DNA of 64,000 nucleotides from contig JAHQIW010007362.1 of NCBI GenBank assembly GCA_019055375.1, positions 1-64,000 of the forward strand, given 5' to 3'. The translations under genes and the position numbers were made by a program. Below, one piece after another: positions 23,708 through 34,423 of this stretch (its first letter is position 1; each line of letters opens with the position of its first letter). The notes under the pieces are model-generated. The model searched no databases and had not been told where the DNA came from. It saw only the letters and a list, made by a program, of their open reading frames with translations. Origin of the DNA: Parelaphostrongylus tenuis (lineage: Eukaryota; Nematoda; Chromadorea; Rhabditida; Metastrongylidae).

Positions 23708-24195
23708 CTAAAATCACGTGGCAACTACTGGAGATCTTTAGAATGCAACTGATGCCAATAAGAATGAAGAGACAACTTTTTTGCATAATAAGCATAAAGT
23801 TTGGAAAATTTGAGATTGTATCAAGAACATTTTCATGCTCTTTCTCTTGGCAGCCCTGTGTAGGCAATATTTTCAACTCTCTAATAGAAATGCAGTCTCC
23901 TAAAAACCATACTTGATATAGAAATAATAAGGAAATAATTTAAAGTAACATGCAGTTTCTTTGTTCCATTGTTTCCATCTTCAATGTGCCAACTACAACG
24001 GAGACAAAATATACAAAATGGTTTCTTTTGATCTCTAACATACCGAAAATTTGACGTAAAGCTATGAAAATTCCCCTTTTTTGGCACGAATGTGTGCATT
24101 TCAATATCAATTCGAAGCGTTCCTTCGAGTATTCCAGGAAAAAAAAATTATCTAAAACTTGAAGAATACTGTTGATTAGCAGTTAAAAACTGTCT

Positions 24196-24418
24196 CTAAG
24201 CACTCTTTCGGAACGGAGCATTTTTTGCTGTTTTCTTGGGCTTTTGGTTATCATTCGATATCGTAGATCTCGGAAATGCGTTGTTGATTTTTGAGAGGTC
24301 TTGCTGAAGCATAAAATTAAATTTCGCCTGCAGCACGCAATTTGCTCTCTGCTAGAGTTTGAGAATAGCTCGTTAATGGAATTTTGAGAGTCAATCGATA
24401 GCTTAAAAGGTGGTGATT
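24196..24418 (-). CDS. Candidate last exon of a minus-strand gene
   Basis: Two acceptors are possible: CTTTCTTTTCAG (exon start 24418) or CTCAAACTCTAG (start 24351). From 24351 in phase 0 the frame reads QRANCVLQAKFNFMLQQDLS, then a basic tail (KINNAFPR, KPKKTAKNAPFRKSA) and a TAG at 24196-24198. This looks like a genuine disordered basic C-terminus. The phase does not match the preceding exon (24527-24617), so either an exon is missing from my model or the gene is broken. No family is recognised. Confidence 0.35.
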
Positions 24419-24526
24419 CTGAAAAGAAAGATCACGAATCAATGCGCTTTTCATTTTTGATAAATTTGAACCATTTCTTCTGAAGCCGCTCCTTCAAAGA
24501 TCATTACACAATAACATCAAACTTAC

Positions 24527-24617
24527 TGAATCCCTTCTTCGTCATCATCCGAAGCGACTATCTGTGGCGCTCCGTCATTATGCGCCGACGGTGACCGCTT
24601 GAATGCTTTGCTCCACT
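24527..24617 (-). CDS. Candidate internal exon with acidic end
   Basis: This is a 91-bp block between a good acceptor (GGTCGTTTTAG) and a perfect donor (CA|GTAAGT). It is open in one frame: WSKAFKRSPSAHNDGAPQ, then IVASDDDEEGIQ. The S/P-rich then acidic composition is typical of a flexible protein region. Incoming phase 1, outgoing phase 2. It is among the cleanest exon candidates in the window. Confidence 0.5.
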
Positions 24618-24732
24618 CTAAAACGACCCACCCAGAATGCCAAAGAAATGACAACGGATCATAGACACTGGGATACCTATTTGTAGTTTATACAACAGAT
24701 ATCTTCACACTACGAACACTAAAAGGCATTTA

Positions 24733-24890
24733 GAGTTTTGATCTGCGCAACTGATTACAGAGGGAGTAGAGTCTAGCGCTATGGTGTACGATTCCTTGAA
24801 ATGCACGTGATAACGTTGGCTCAATTTCACGCCGCTGGCTAACAAAGAGTTTCATCACGCCAAGGTCGCGGATCCAGATATATGTTGAAG
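24733..24890 (-). CDS. Possible exon, helical segment
   Basis: The minus-strand frame RDLGVMKLFVSQRREIEP, then TLSRAFQGIVHHSARLY, is open for about 50 codons with a helix-like hydrophobic pattern. Splice borders are poor (no clear acceptor, weak GTAATC donor), so the limits are approximate. It lies between two better exons on the same strand and may belong to the same gene. Confidence 0.25.
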
Positions 24891-24939
24891 TACAGTTGCA
24901 GCAGATTCATATATCGTTAGGATACCACAATTTGTTCTA

Positions 24940-25016
24940 TAGGCCAAATATCCATTCACGTACCTCTGACAATACTTATTAAGTCGAATGCATGGCGTAT
25001 TCCCTAGTTGAGCAGC
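24940..25016 (+). repeat. SINE fragment
   Basis: It matches the 3' part of the SINE: AGGCCAAATATCCATTCACG, a spacer, then GTCGAATGCATGGCGTA. It lies in what would be an intron of the minus-strand gene candidate. Confidence 0.45.
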
Positions 25017-25166
25017 TCAAGCAGAATTTTTACGAAAAGGAAGCGCGTGATTGAAAATTTTTACAATCTACTACATTTTTTACAGTCACTAATAATGGCA
25101 GTACGCCTGAGTAATCCAAGCAACACATGCGCTATGTCAATTCTCTGCTCCCACCCGCTCACTCAC

Positions 25167-25510
25167 CTTCCGCTTCTCTCCGATGTCGGCAAAAGAGCCC
25201 TTTCGTTGATTGTTTGTCTTTCAGCTTCAAGCACAGGAGCTGCGTGCTGCTCCACGAAGCTGAGCAACTTGCTGAGAAGCTCCTAGCGATTAAGGCTGTC
25301 TGAATGTTGCGCACTCCTAAAAATGACCCGTTTCGAAGCATCAGATTTAGTGAAAACATAAGCGTACGTGATTCTTTTGATGCTTTCTGCATCATGCCCA
25401 TACGTAAAAGTGGTGAATGCATTTCGTGCAGCGGTAGTTGAGGTGGTTGCTCGATCTGTTAGAAACTCGAACACTGTGAATGCATTTGCTACATTATTGA
25501 CTGATTTCAT
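25167..25510 (-). pseudogene. Candidate coding exon with an in-frame TAG
   Basis: The minus-strand frame from about 25510 reads VNNVANAFTVFEFLTD, YGHDAESIKRITYAYVFTKS, VIFRSAQHSDSLNR, then a TAG at 25283-25285, then without frame change ELLSKLLSFVEQHAAPVLEA and INERALLPTSERSG, ending at a strong donor (AAG|GTGAGT, exon end 25167). A CAG to TAG transition would explain the stop. The plus strand is also partly open (25368-25577), so strand choice rests on the donor and on the helical pattern after the stop. The protein is not recognised. It may be the 5' exon of the gene whose other exons lie at 24.2-24.9 kb. Confidence 0.4.
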
Positions 25511-25599
25511 GGAGTTCTACGAAGATACTGGGGCTTGGTATCTCGCTAAATTGTTGTGCAAAATACTGCCACAGTGAATGTGGGCTAGCCGAGATTATG

Positions 25600-26514
25600 C
25601 ACTGAATAAACGTTTCATAGTAAGACAAACACAATCGCGGCACCATTTCAATTAACTAAGACCTCAAACAGAGTAGGAAAACCCGATACCAGACGCATTC
25701 TATCCAAAAAAATTGCTAAGAGTAAGCTCATGAAAGAAGCTAATATCATTCTGGTATCGGAGCCGTACCAAGGTGAAAATCGCTTTCCGATAAACATGTA
25801 AGACTTTATTGAGTTGGTGTGACCAAGGATTTACTTAGATTGGCCATTTCGGGACTTCATAGAAATCTTCTCAGGCAAGTAGATTATCCTCCAGAGGTTG
25901 CCTCCAAAAACTGACCAACAGGATCAAGAAAATTATCAACAAAATTAGAATAAAGCTAAAGTGACCCATAAGTTTTTGTGAAAAAGTGCATTAGAATCCA
26001 ACAATAAGCTTCATTGCGGAGTATCATCAAATCGACGTTCGAAATAACTTAAAGAATGAAGTGAGAAATCATTCACTCCAATATTAGCGACTAAGTGATT
26101 CATAAATGAATCATGGCAATGCCGTACCATTGCCGAAGAGAGTCATATGTAATAGAATGGCAGATGCTTTCTTCGCGCTATTGTTTTATTTAGTCTCTCG
26201 GCGATTTCTATGTTGCGCTTGGTTTTCAAATAGGTTTTCGTACTGCGTAGTAGTAGCGAAGAATTATAACGTTTTACATTCGCTTTGTTTTGTTTGCTCG
26301 GCTTGGGTCTGTGTATACCTTTTGGTGCACATAAAATAATCATCCAATAGCCCAGATCTCGCAATTTTGACAACAGAATTGATTTTCGTAGGGTTTATAT
26401 GGAGCGCTGTAGAAGCAAAAAGAATGTAAAAAAATAAGAAAGAACGCTAATTTTGATAAGTAGGAAACCCCTCGCGACTATATTTATTTCCTAAAGTTCT
26501 CAAAGAGAGTATTA
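25600..26514. other. Unassigned sequence
   Basis: No gene or repeat could be supported. Confidence 0.3.
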
Positions 26515-28230
26515 GAATTACGAAGAGACGGTAGTCTTCGTAGACACCCGAACTAATACGTCAACGTGGATCGCACGAGCTATAGGTAAGCGAAATCACA
26601 CGCCCGAACTTGCGAACCGCTGCAAAGAAGCGATAAAAGAAGACATTCGAGAGAGAGAGACAAACAGCGGTTATGGCAGAAGCTGCAGAAGCTGGGATGA
26701 GCATTCGCAAAGCCCAGAGAAGCCTTGCCAACTACAAGACCAAGGTGATTGCACTCCGACGGTGTGACGGCGCGCTTACAGCTTATATAAGGGCAATAGA
26801 GGAAATCATCCACCTCTACTACTTGAATCTCTTCTATAATCATGTCCTCTTACATGATGTGAATTGAAAATAAACGAATCTGTCGTTTCACCGGTCCTCG
26901 CCTCCTAAATCCAACATGATATATCGTCGGTGAAGAACAGATCAACACCCGGTTCAAACAGTATTAGATCAGAACACCTGAAAAATCTACTGTCAGTTCT
27001 CATCAACACCCTGGCTCGGCTCTTCATCCGCTACCTGTCAGAATTCAAGGACGCACCGAATTTAAAACAAGCAAGATCGTGTTGTTGTTCAAAAAGGGAG
27101 ACCTTCACGACATAAGCAATTATCGCCAATCTGATGTGTCCGCTGTCTACAGACTCTTTAATCAAGTCATCCTAAACAGGATTGATAGAACAGTGGGCGA
27201 AGGACAGCCATGCGAACAAGCAGGCACCGAAAACGATGAAGTACCATAGACCGCATCCACGCGCTCACAGAACTTCTTGAAGTTTTACGAGAGTACAATC
27301 TACCGCTCTGTTTTGCTTACATCGATTTGGAGAAATTCTTTGATTCAGAGGAAACAGAAGCGGTTGTAGAGGCTCTGGATAACCAGGACGCTCCTACTTG
27401 GTACATAGACCCGTCGTGAGCTATATAAAAATTTCACGACCAAAGTATCACCATTTTACTACATCATTACTATCAACGTAAGAAGAATGGATGGAAAACG
27501 CGATACAATTTGGGAAAAATTAATCAATAAAACGCCATGCGAACAAGAATGGGACGATTTGGGAGTGAAAATTGACGGTCCTCAATTAAACCATCTTCAT
27601 TTCGCTGATGATGTTGTCTTCACGACATCAAACATCAGCCAAGCGGAACGAATGCTAACAGATTTCGACAACAACCGCGGAAAGACTAGCCTTTAACTAA
27701 ATTCAACGAAAACGATGTTCATAAGGAACGAGTGGGTTTTGAATGCCCCATTTACGCTCAACGAAACAAACACATCCGAATGCTTCAGCAACTCCTATCC
27801 ATGTTGTGAGATCAACATGATGATCCGCCTAGCTCCGGAGTTGAGCAGGAGGAAACAAGCGCCTTGTGGAACGTGTGAGAGCATCGAGGATGTTGTGAAG
27901 AGGAGAAAGAACATTCAACTTCGTGCCCACCTTTTTCGACTTGACGATCATTCCTTGCCCTAACGTATACATTAGAAACTAGGTCGCTACGTGATGCAGG
28001 ATGCAAGATCACTTGGTGTTAATGATTGCGCAGTCTAAAAATCGATGCTAGGAGTATCCCGTATCTCGCAAATGAGAGAAAGTATGCGAAGTTCCGACTT
28101 ACGTCATCGATCTAAGATCAACGACGCCGTTCTACACGCCATAATATCGAAAATAAGGTGGGCCAGACACGTGATGAGCTTCAGCGACAATCGATGGACA
28201 AGAGCGGCTACTGACTGTATTACTCGGGAT
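26515..28230 (+). pseudogene. RTE family A, long decayed copy (copy 2), 5' part
   Basis: The plus strand shows, in order: a remnant of ELIRQRGIARA (26548), ELANRCKEAIKED, MAEAAEAGMSIRKAQRSLAN (26673), a GSNSIRSEHLKNLL template region, LLFKKGDLHDI (across a frame change), LNRIDRTVGEGQPCEQAG, motif A AYIDLEKFFDSEE (27320), motif C HFADDVVFTT (27598, the two catalytic Asp intact), FIRNEWVLNAPF, MIRLAPELSRRK and the C-terminal RWARHVMSF-DNRWT (28160). Stops and frame changes are many. The endonuclease is missing. At 28230 it is cut by a foreign repeat and resumes at 28721. Confidence 0.85.
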
Positions 28231-28720
28231 TATTCTTGCTCTTTCACAACAGTGACAAGGCCCTTCTGGAAAAAATACAACATTCAAATTTTTTGTAAGC
28301 GATTGATTTATCATTTGAGCATCAGAAATGATCTAAGAATGCGTTTTTCCCAATGGATCGAAATGAAGAGAGGATAGTTTGAGCTGTTCATTTTCTGCGA
28401 AACAGAATCTCCGTTTGGCTGTTACAGCGTAATACCAAGTCCATTATGAAAGTTAAATAAATCATTGGAATCCTTAAGATTTGGTCTATCGATTGGCTTG
28501 TGAAACTTCGAAGGAAAAGCTATGATCAGCGAAAAATCTTTCAATGAGAAATAAAATTTTTTTCTTGCACTTTCAGCGCCATAAGAAGGCTTTTTCAAGG
28601 AAAAATATACCGTTCAAATTTTTTAAATTTGTGCTATTGAACAATTATTCAAGTATTAGTGAGAACGAAGAAGTACGTCTTTACAAGAAATCGAAATGGC
28701 GCTTAGAGAGCGGAAAAGTA
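28231..28720 (+). repeat. Repeat R2 segment inserted in RTE copy 2
   Basis: About 490 bp, colinear with 36040-36510 and inversely with 41670-42180. Shared blocks include TGCGAAAC, TACAGCGTAATACCA, CATTATGAAAG, GTCAGCGAGAAATCTTTGA and GGCGCT-AGA-A-CGGAAAAGTAC. It replaces roughly 70 bp of the RTE, so it came in by insertion plus deletion or by recombination. Confidence 0.75.
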
Positions 28721-28850
28721 CTGAAGAAAGGTATGATGCGCAAATTTCCTAGAATGAGGCGGACTCATTGTGCTACTCGCACGTGATAGAAAAGTAGAAG
28801 TATTACTGGTGCTTGATTGAGTCACTCGAACAATCTACAGACGGTAGACG
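28721..28850 (+). mobile_element. RTE family A copy 2, resumed 3' end
   Basis: GAAGAAAGGTATGATGCGCA through TGATTGAGTCACTCGA matches the last ~130 bp of the other RTE-A copies. Confidence 0.8.
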
Positions 28851-29266
28851 ATATAGTATTTTTGAAGCGATCTGATCGATCGTGATCAAAATACTAGCTT
28901 TACGTAGCTGTCAAGTCATTAAAACTGATACACACTAGCACTGAACTTAAGTGGTTAGGCAATTGGACAATTTTTTCGTGATGTCTTATAATAGGTTGGA
29001 TTGAGTTTTGTTAGGGCAAATATCGCATCTAATATTTATTTTCAACAAATGACGATAATTCCTCAATTGCTGGTGTACTCGAGCACTTGAGTGTGAGAAT
29101 TGATCACATTTATGAAAGACACTTTACTCTCAATCCATGATGATGAATATAACTCCTACACCATAACTACGTGACAAAGTGTTTGTTTTGACAACTCTTA
29201 CAAAGTTGTTGAATCATCTAGAAATTGCTGGTCAAAGCATGCAGTCTGTTATTTAAAGGCCGTCTT
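28851..29266. other. Unassigned sequence
   Basis: Nothing supportable. Confidence 0.3.
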
Positions 29267-29907
29267 AGCCGGAAGTAAGAGCAACGTAATCGTTTCCATT
29301 ATCCGCACCCTATATCCACCTTTGTTAAAATGCATTTTGTGCTCAGCTTAAAATATAGTGGACATTCGATAGCATAAATCATGGGAATTCCAAGTGTGTA
29401 CATTATTTTTAAAGTGATCTTCTTAGTGCTCTGCAAAAGAAAAAAGATAACATTGTGTTTCACACTCGACATTTTCCGCTAGTTAGAGAGAAAACTTCGG
29501 ACTTTTAGTGACCATTCGGTAGCGATAATCTCGATAATTTGAATTGTAAAAATTTTTTTGAGAAAAAATTCTATTACGCCCTAATAGTCAAAAAATGTTT
29601 GGATTTCGCATTGGGCGCGCGTTCTTTGCTGTGGAAGGTGAATAGATTAGGTCGCTCAGCGCTAGCTGCAAAATCACGTCTTCCTACCGGAGCAAGTAAT
29701 GTGCGTCAAGTGAGAAACCCAACTATCTCTTGGCTGCTATATCCCAACAAGAAGTCTTCTTCGATGTCAAGTATGCGGTTGAAATCGTCCAAATCAAAGC
29801 TATTTAATGACCGCCAAAAGTTTGAAGGAAAAGTTTTGGCCGGCGTAAACTGCGTGAGTTTGAAATGTAATGTTATTTTTCCTCTTACCGCGCAATAAAG
29901 AGCTTTT
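29267..29907 (+). repeat. Left arm of a 2.3-kb inverted repeat
   Basis: About 641 bp, almost identical in reverse to 30917-31553. The outer end is AGCCGGAAGTAAGAGCAACG and the inner end is CGCAATAAAGAGCTTTT. A few substitutions and small indels separate the arms. The arm includes an R2-like block (ACTTTTAGTGACCATTCGGT). The 119-codon plus-strand frame is the reverse of a frame also present in the right arm (RILDIEEDFLLGYSSQEIVG on minus). Confidence 0.9.
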
Positions 29908-30916
29908 CTAAGAAGTAAATTATATTTACAAAATTCTCGTGATTTTGGCTATTAAGTGACTACCAAAGCTCTTTGAAAAATCGAAAAACGTGCTTTTCTC
30001 AAGGGTTCGAAACTCGATGCGAATAACGGAAAGGTACCACATAATGTCATAACTTTTTACGTTAATGTGGTAGTAAATTAGGGTCAATAAGTAAACGAGG
30101 CTTAATCATTATATAGCCATCCGATTGGTATTTTCAGTGGATGGTGCGAGTAACTCACATAACCAATGCTAGCATAAAATTATATTTTCATACAAAACTC
30201 TTGTTGGAAGAGCCTTTCACTGATTGCAAATTTTTTCACCCGCTGACTAAATGATGCTGACTAGTTTGCAGATGCTAATCTTTTACTATAAAGCTATCTG
30301 GCACAATATCTAAGATATGACTCCTCTAAATATCTAGTTTTTTGAGCAAGCATGATGAGATATATGCATTCTCCCAATGGGAATTGATTGATCAATCCTT
30401 AACTTACGTCATCGATTACGTCTAATATTCAATTAAAGCATGCTTGAAAATGATTCTATGTTATAAGATGTTTATTTATCCGGAACATTGGTAGAGAACA
30501 ATCACTTGGGCAGTTATTCAACGTGTATAAGTTCATTAATTATTTTCGGAAAACAGCGACTCAAACTCCGCTCGAGCCAGTATTTCTGACGTATGCAATT
30601 CTATACTTACACACGGCATATTTTGATTCTGAAAGAAAACAACGTTTACGGTTTTTACGAGTGGACCATGTATTAACAATAGCTCTACCTTATTAATTGA
30701 TTTAAAATCGTCTCTAGAACATATTTCATGTATGTGAAATGGAGCCGAAACTCCCAGTCGGCTAAACACGCTACTGAGTCCTGAAAAATGCTTCCGTTTT
30801 TCTTTTATCGGCCGCATTTTATAGACCCGCTCAAAATGATATAATCTGACAAGGATATGCATGTTTTGAGCTGATAGGTCTAGTGGTATACTGGCGCCTG
30901 TTTCGTCTTTATTGCG
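29908..30916. other. Spacer of the 2.3-kb inverted repeat, with exon-like signals
   Basis: About 1 kb. The start (29908-30060) resembles R2. The minus strand at 30536-30862 has a 108-codon frame with strong splice-type signals inside: acceptors CATTTTTCAG and GTTTTCTTTCAG, and a donor TGT|GTAAGT. An alternative spliced reading (ACLADWEFRLHFTYMKYVL) is open between the first acceptor and a donor-like AAG|GTAGAG, with a nematode-sized intron to the second acceptor. Host exon capture is possible but unproven. Confidence 0.35.
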
Positions 30917-31553
30917 AAAAGCTCTTTATTGCGCGGTAAGAGGAAAAATAACATTACATTTCAAACTCACGCAGTTTACGCCGGCCAAAACTTTTCCTTC
31001 AAACTTTTGGCGGTCATTAAATAGCTTTGATTTGGACGATTTCAACCGCATACTTGACTTCGAAGAAGACTTCTTGTTGGGATATAGCAGCCAAGAGATA
31101 GTTGGGTTTCTCACTTGACATTACTTGCTCCGGTAGGAAGACGTGATTTTGCAGCTAGCGCTGAGCGCCCTAATCTATTCACCTTCCACAACAAAGAACG
31201 CACGCCCAATGCGAAATCCAAACATTTTTTGACTATTAGGGCGTAATAGAATTTTTTCTCAAAAACATTTATACAATTCAAATTATCGAGATTATCGCTA
31301 CCGAATGGTCACTAAAAGTCCGAAGTTTTCTCTCTAACTAGCGGAAAATGTCGAGTGTGAAACACAATGTTATCTTTTTTCTTTTGCAGAGCACTAAGAA
31401 GATCACTTTAAAAATAATGTACACACTTGGAATTTCCATGATTTATGCTATCGAATGTCCACTATATTTTAAGCTGAGCACAAAATGCATTTTAACAAAG
31501 GTGGATATAGGGTGCGGATAATGGAAACGATTACGTTGCTCTTACTTCCGGCT
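30917..31553 (-). repeat. Right arm of the 2.3-kb inverted repeat
   Basis: About 637 bp, near-identical inverse of 29267-29907. No convincing target-site duplication flanks the pair. Confidence 0.9.
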
Positions 31554-34423
31554 ACTTTCAAAAACTGTAGCCATTGGCTCACTTGGTATTTAGTATGGAC
31601 TATTGTAACAAACATCCTAAAAGAGCTGGATAAATAACTAAAAGCAAGTGGTCATTTATTTATTATTTTAAGTTTCTAAAGTACTTCTTTTTTATAATTA
31701 CTAGAGTATAATTCACTAACTGGAGTCTCCATCCTCACCCTGAAAAATAAGAATTCATTTGAACTGTACTGATGTATAATGGCATAATTTATCATAATGA
31801 ATTCTACTCTTGGTGATTCAGAGCTCTTGGTCCGTTTATACAACACACAAATAATCGTGAGGATTTGAGCAGTTCAATGGCAATTTGTAGTGTCAGATAT
31901 TATTCCCCTGAAGTCACAAACTATTGCAGCCCTTCCAATAGTTATTGGTCGACATTTAGTGTTAAGGTATTTCGAGAGCACAGAAGACCATCTTAGAAAA
32001 TTCCATTGTAGTAGAATAATTCTTTATCATTGGGAATATGAATGAAACGCTCGAAATCTATTTATGTACTCAATCAACTTATTTGGCTTAGAAGAGCTCG
32101 TGCTTGCTTCGTCTGCTGCAAACGATTCTTCTGAATACGATGGTAGAATTGGTTTGTTATAAATCTAACTGAACGTGGCTTCTGAAATTGAAAGTTAGCA
32201 GAACATCAAGAGCAGCTTTTATCAGAAGACTTCTAGTGATAACCTTTTTACAGGGAACGCGCTAGGCAGTGTTAATCTTTTGAGGATCAAGAGTACCGTA
32301 AAAGATAAACTGGTTCTATGGTGGATCTTTCATTAAGCATAGATTACTCATTGGATTTTTAGCTGTCATACAATAGCTGGAAAAAGTGGCGAATCTACAC
32401 TGGGCTTGGTTTCCGGATTACGTGGTCTCTTTTTTTTTTGTTCTTTTGAAGCATTACGAAGACCTTCGAGCAGAAATCAGCGCAGTGAGGCACAACTTTA
32501 TTTTCGCCGTTACAATGCATTAAAAAGGCCTTTCCAAATACAAGGTTAAGTAATTGAATTGATTTTCTAGTTACCAGTTAATTAATGTGACTCTAGGGGT
32601 GAAACTCTCTTTATCGAATTAGCCTTGTTATAAAGAAAGGTTATTGATCACGTTCATTGGGTGTTAGGCTCAGTGTTCTCACAGAACTTTAAGGGCCACC
32701 GCTGATAGGAAAGCGTTGCCGTGCTGTCACTTGTGCGTCAGTTAGGTAAGCGTCCAGACAAACGGCTCTTCATATCTGCACGCGTGCCTGGCTACCTGCC
32801 TGCTTTCCCAGAAGGCGCGGCACCGCTATCACAGCAGCTGCCATTCGCACTTATACATACACAGTAGCTGCCATTTGTACCTATACAGTGCAACGTGTCT
32901 TGGCCTTCCAGCCATCAATTACATCTTGCCTTTTCGTTGATTGTGCTCCTCTCGGGATTACTACTTAGATATGGGGGTCGACGACGATCGTTTCACACGC
33001 GCCGAGAAGTGATAAAATCACCGAACAGGCAGTGTTACCCACTTGTTATTGTACATCTTTTCACATTTACATTTTATAACATGTACTAACAGTTCAAAGG
33101 CTCCATGTTCTTTCTCAATTATGCTACATAGGACAATTGATATCGCTGTAGGCATTATATGACGTCGTCACAGCACGTGATATTGGCGAGATATTACAGT
33201 TTTGATGCGGAAGTTATGAATACGACAGAAATAATGCTAATTTTTGTTACGCCTAATATATTCGAGCATAGGCATATTCTATTCCCCCCCCCCCATACAA
33301 AACAACGTCATTGATGTCTCGTGGAAAGAGGCTTCTTACGTGCACATAAATCAGTATCTATTCAATAATCAGTGAATAGAGAAGGCGAGAAGAACTATTT
33401 TCATGTGGTCATTGCTCTACTGCTATATTCGCTTTTGCCTTATTTGAAAAACAAAATTTCAGAGTAGAAAGCGGCAGATTTTTTGAAACGAAATCACGCT
33501 ATTCAGTTGAGCATGCATCGGAATCTATGCAGATAGTCGTCAACTCAGAGCGCTATGGATAATGTCATTTCCATGCGAAGCAGAACGAGATGCGTAACCT
33601 TGTCAATGCTCTGGTCAAATTTCTCTCCACTGTGCTGACTCCGGTATTACAGCGCTCATGGTTTGATTGAGGATTTTCCTTCTTCATGAACTGCGTAGAT
33701 TACTGCTTGACCACACTTTTTTATGATCTTAAGAACGCCCAGGTCGATGAGTTAACTAGAACGTTCTTTATTGATTGACAGAGAGTGCTGAAGAGGGGTG
33801 GAAGTTGTGATGGATCGGTCCCGCGTTGAGCATCACAAGTAGCTAGACTACGAGCACCAAGAACTAAATAAACACTTAGGATATAACAAAAAAACAATGA
33901 TTTACGCCCCGATTATTCGAAATAAGCTTTGGGTCACAACACAAGATCGCATTCACTTATTGTTCATAAAGATTACTCTTTCCCTTGCACAGAGCAGCTC
34001 CATATCTTTATAGATATGCCATGCTAAGCATGCTCCACGTCCAAATGATCCTTTAGAGTGCGAAATTATTGTCTCATCGGACTGCATCGGATTACTGCAC
34101 GTTCTTACATCTGTTGTAGAGCATAACTGAAGTGGATGTTCTACAAAAACTTCGCGTTCCTCTGATGAACTTTCAGTCACTAAGGTGGCTCTTTCAAACT
34201 CCCCAATTCGAAGGACTCAAGACTACATGACAATCAGTGTGCTCACTCTGTAATGTATGGAAGCAGCAGTCGTCCTTCTGCCTGCTCTAATTTTATTGGA
34301 GTTTCCATCTTCCGGTATTTCTGCTGATGTTGTTGAATCACTAATTGGGTTGTGCAGTTATGTGAGTAGCACTGACCTCGAACGCATGTTATGCAAACCT
34401 CTTTATTTATTGACGCATTATTT
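31554..34423. other. Long unassigned stretch with small repeats
   Basis: It contains a two-copy 30-bp tandem (32831-32890, CAGCTGCCAT core) in a GC-richer patch and a C run near 33285. No gene is supported. Confidence 0.35.

Noticed and set aside
29539..29898. 119-codon frame as a gene
   Set aside because: It lies wholly in an inverted-repeat arm and its counterpart in the other arm is shorter and changed. The reverse-strand frame is at least as protein-like.
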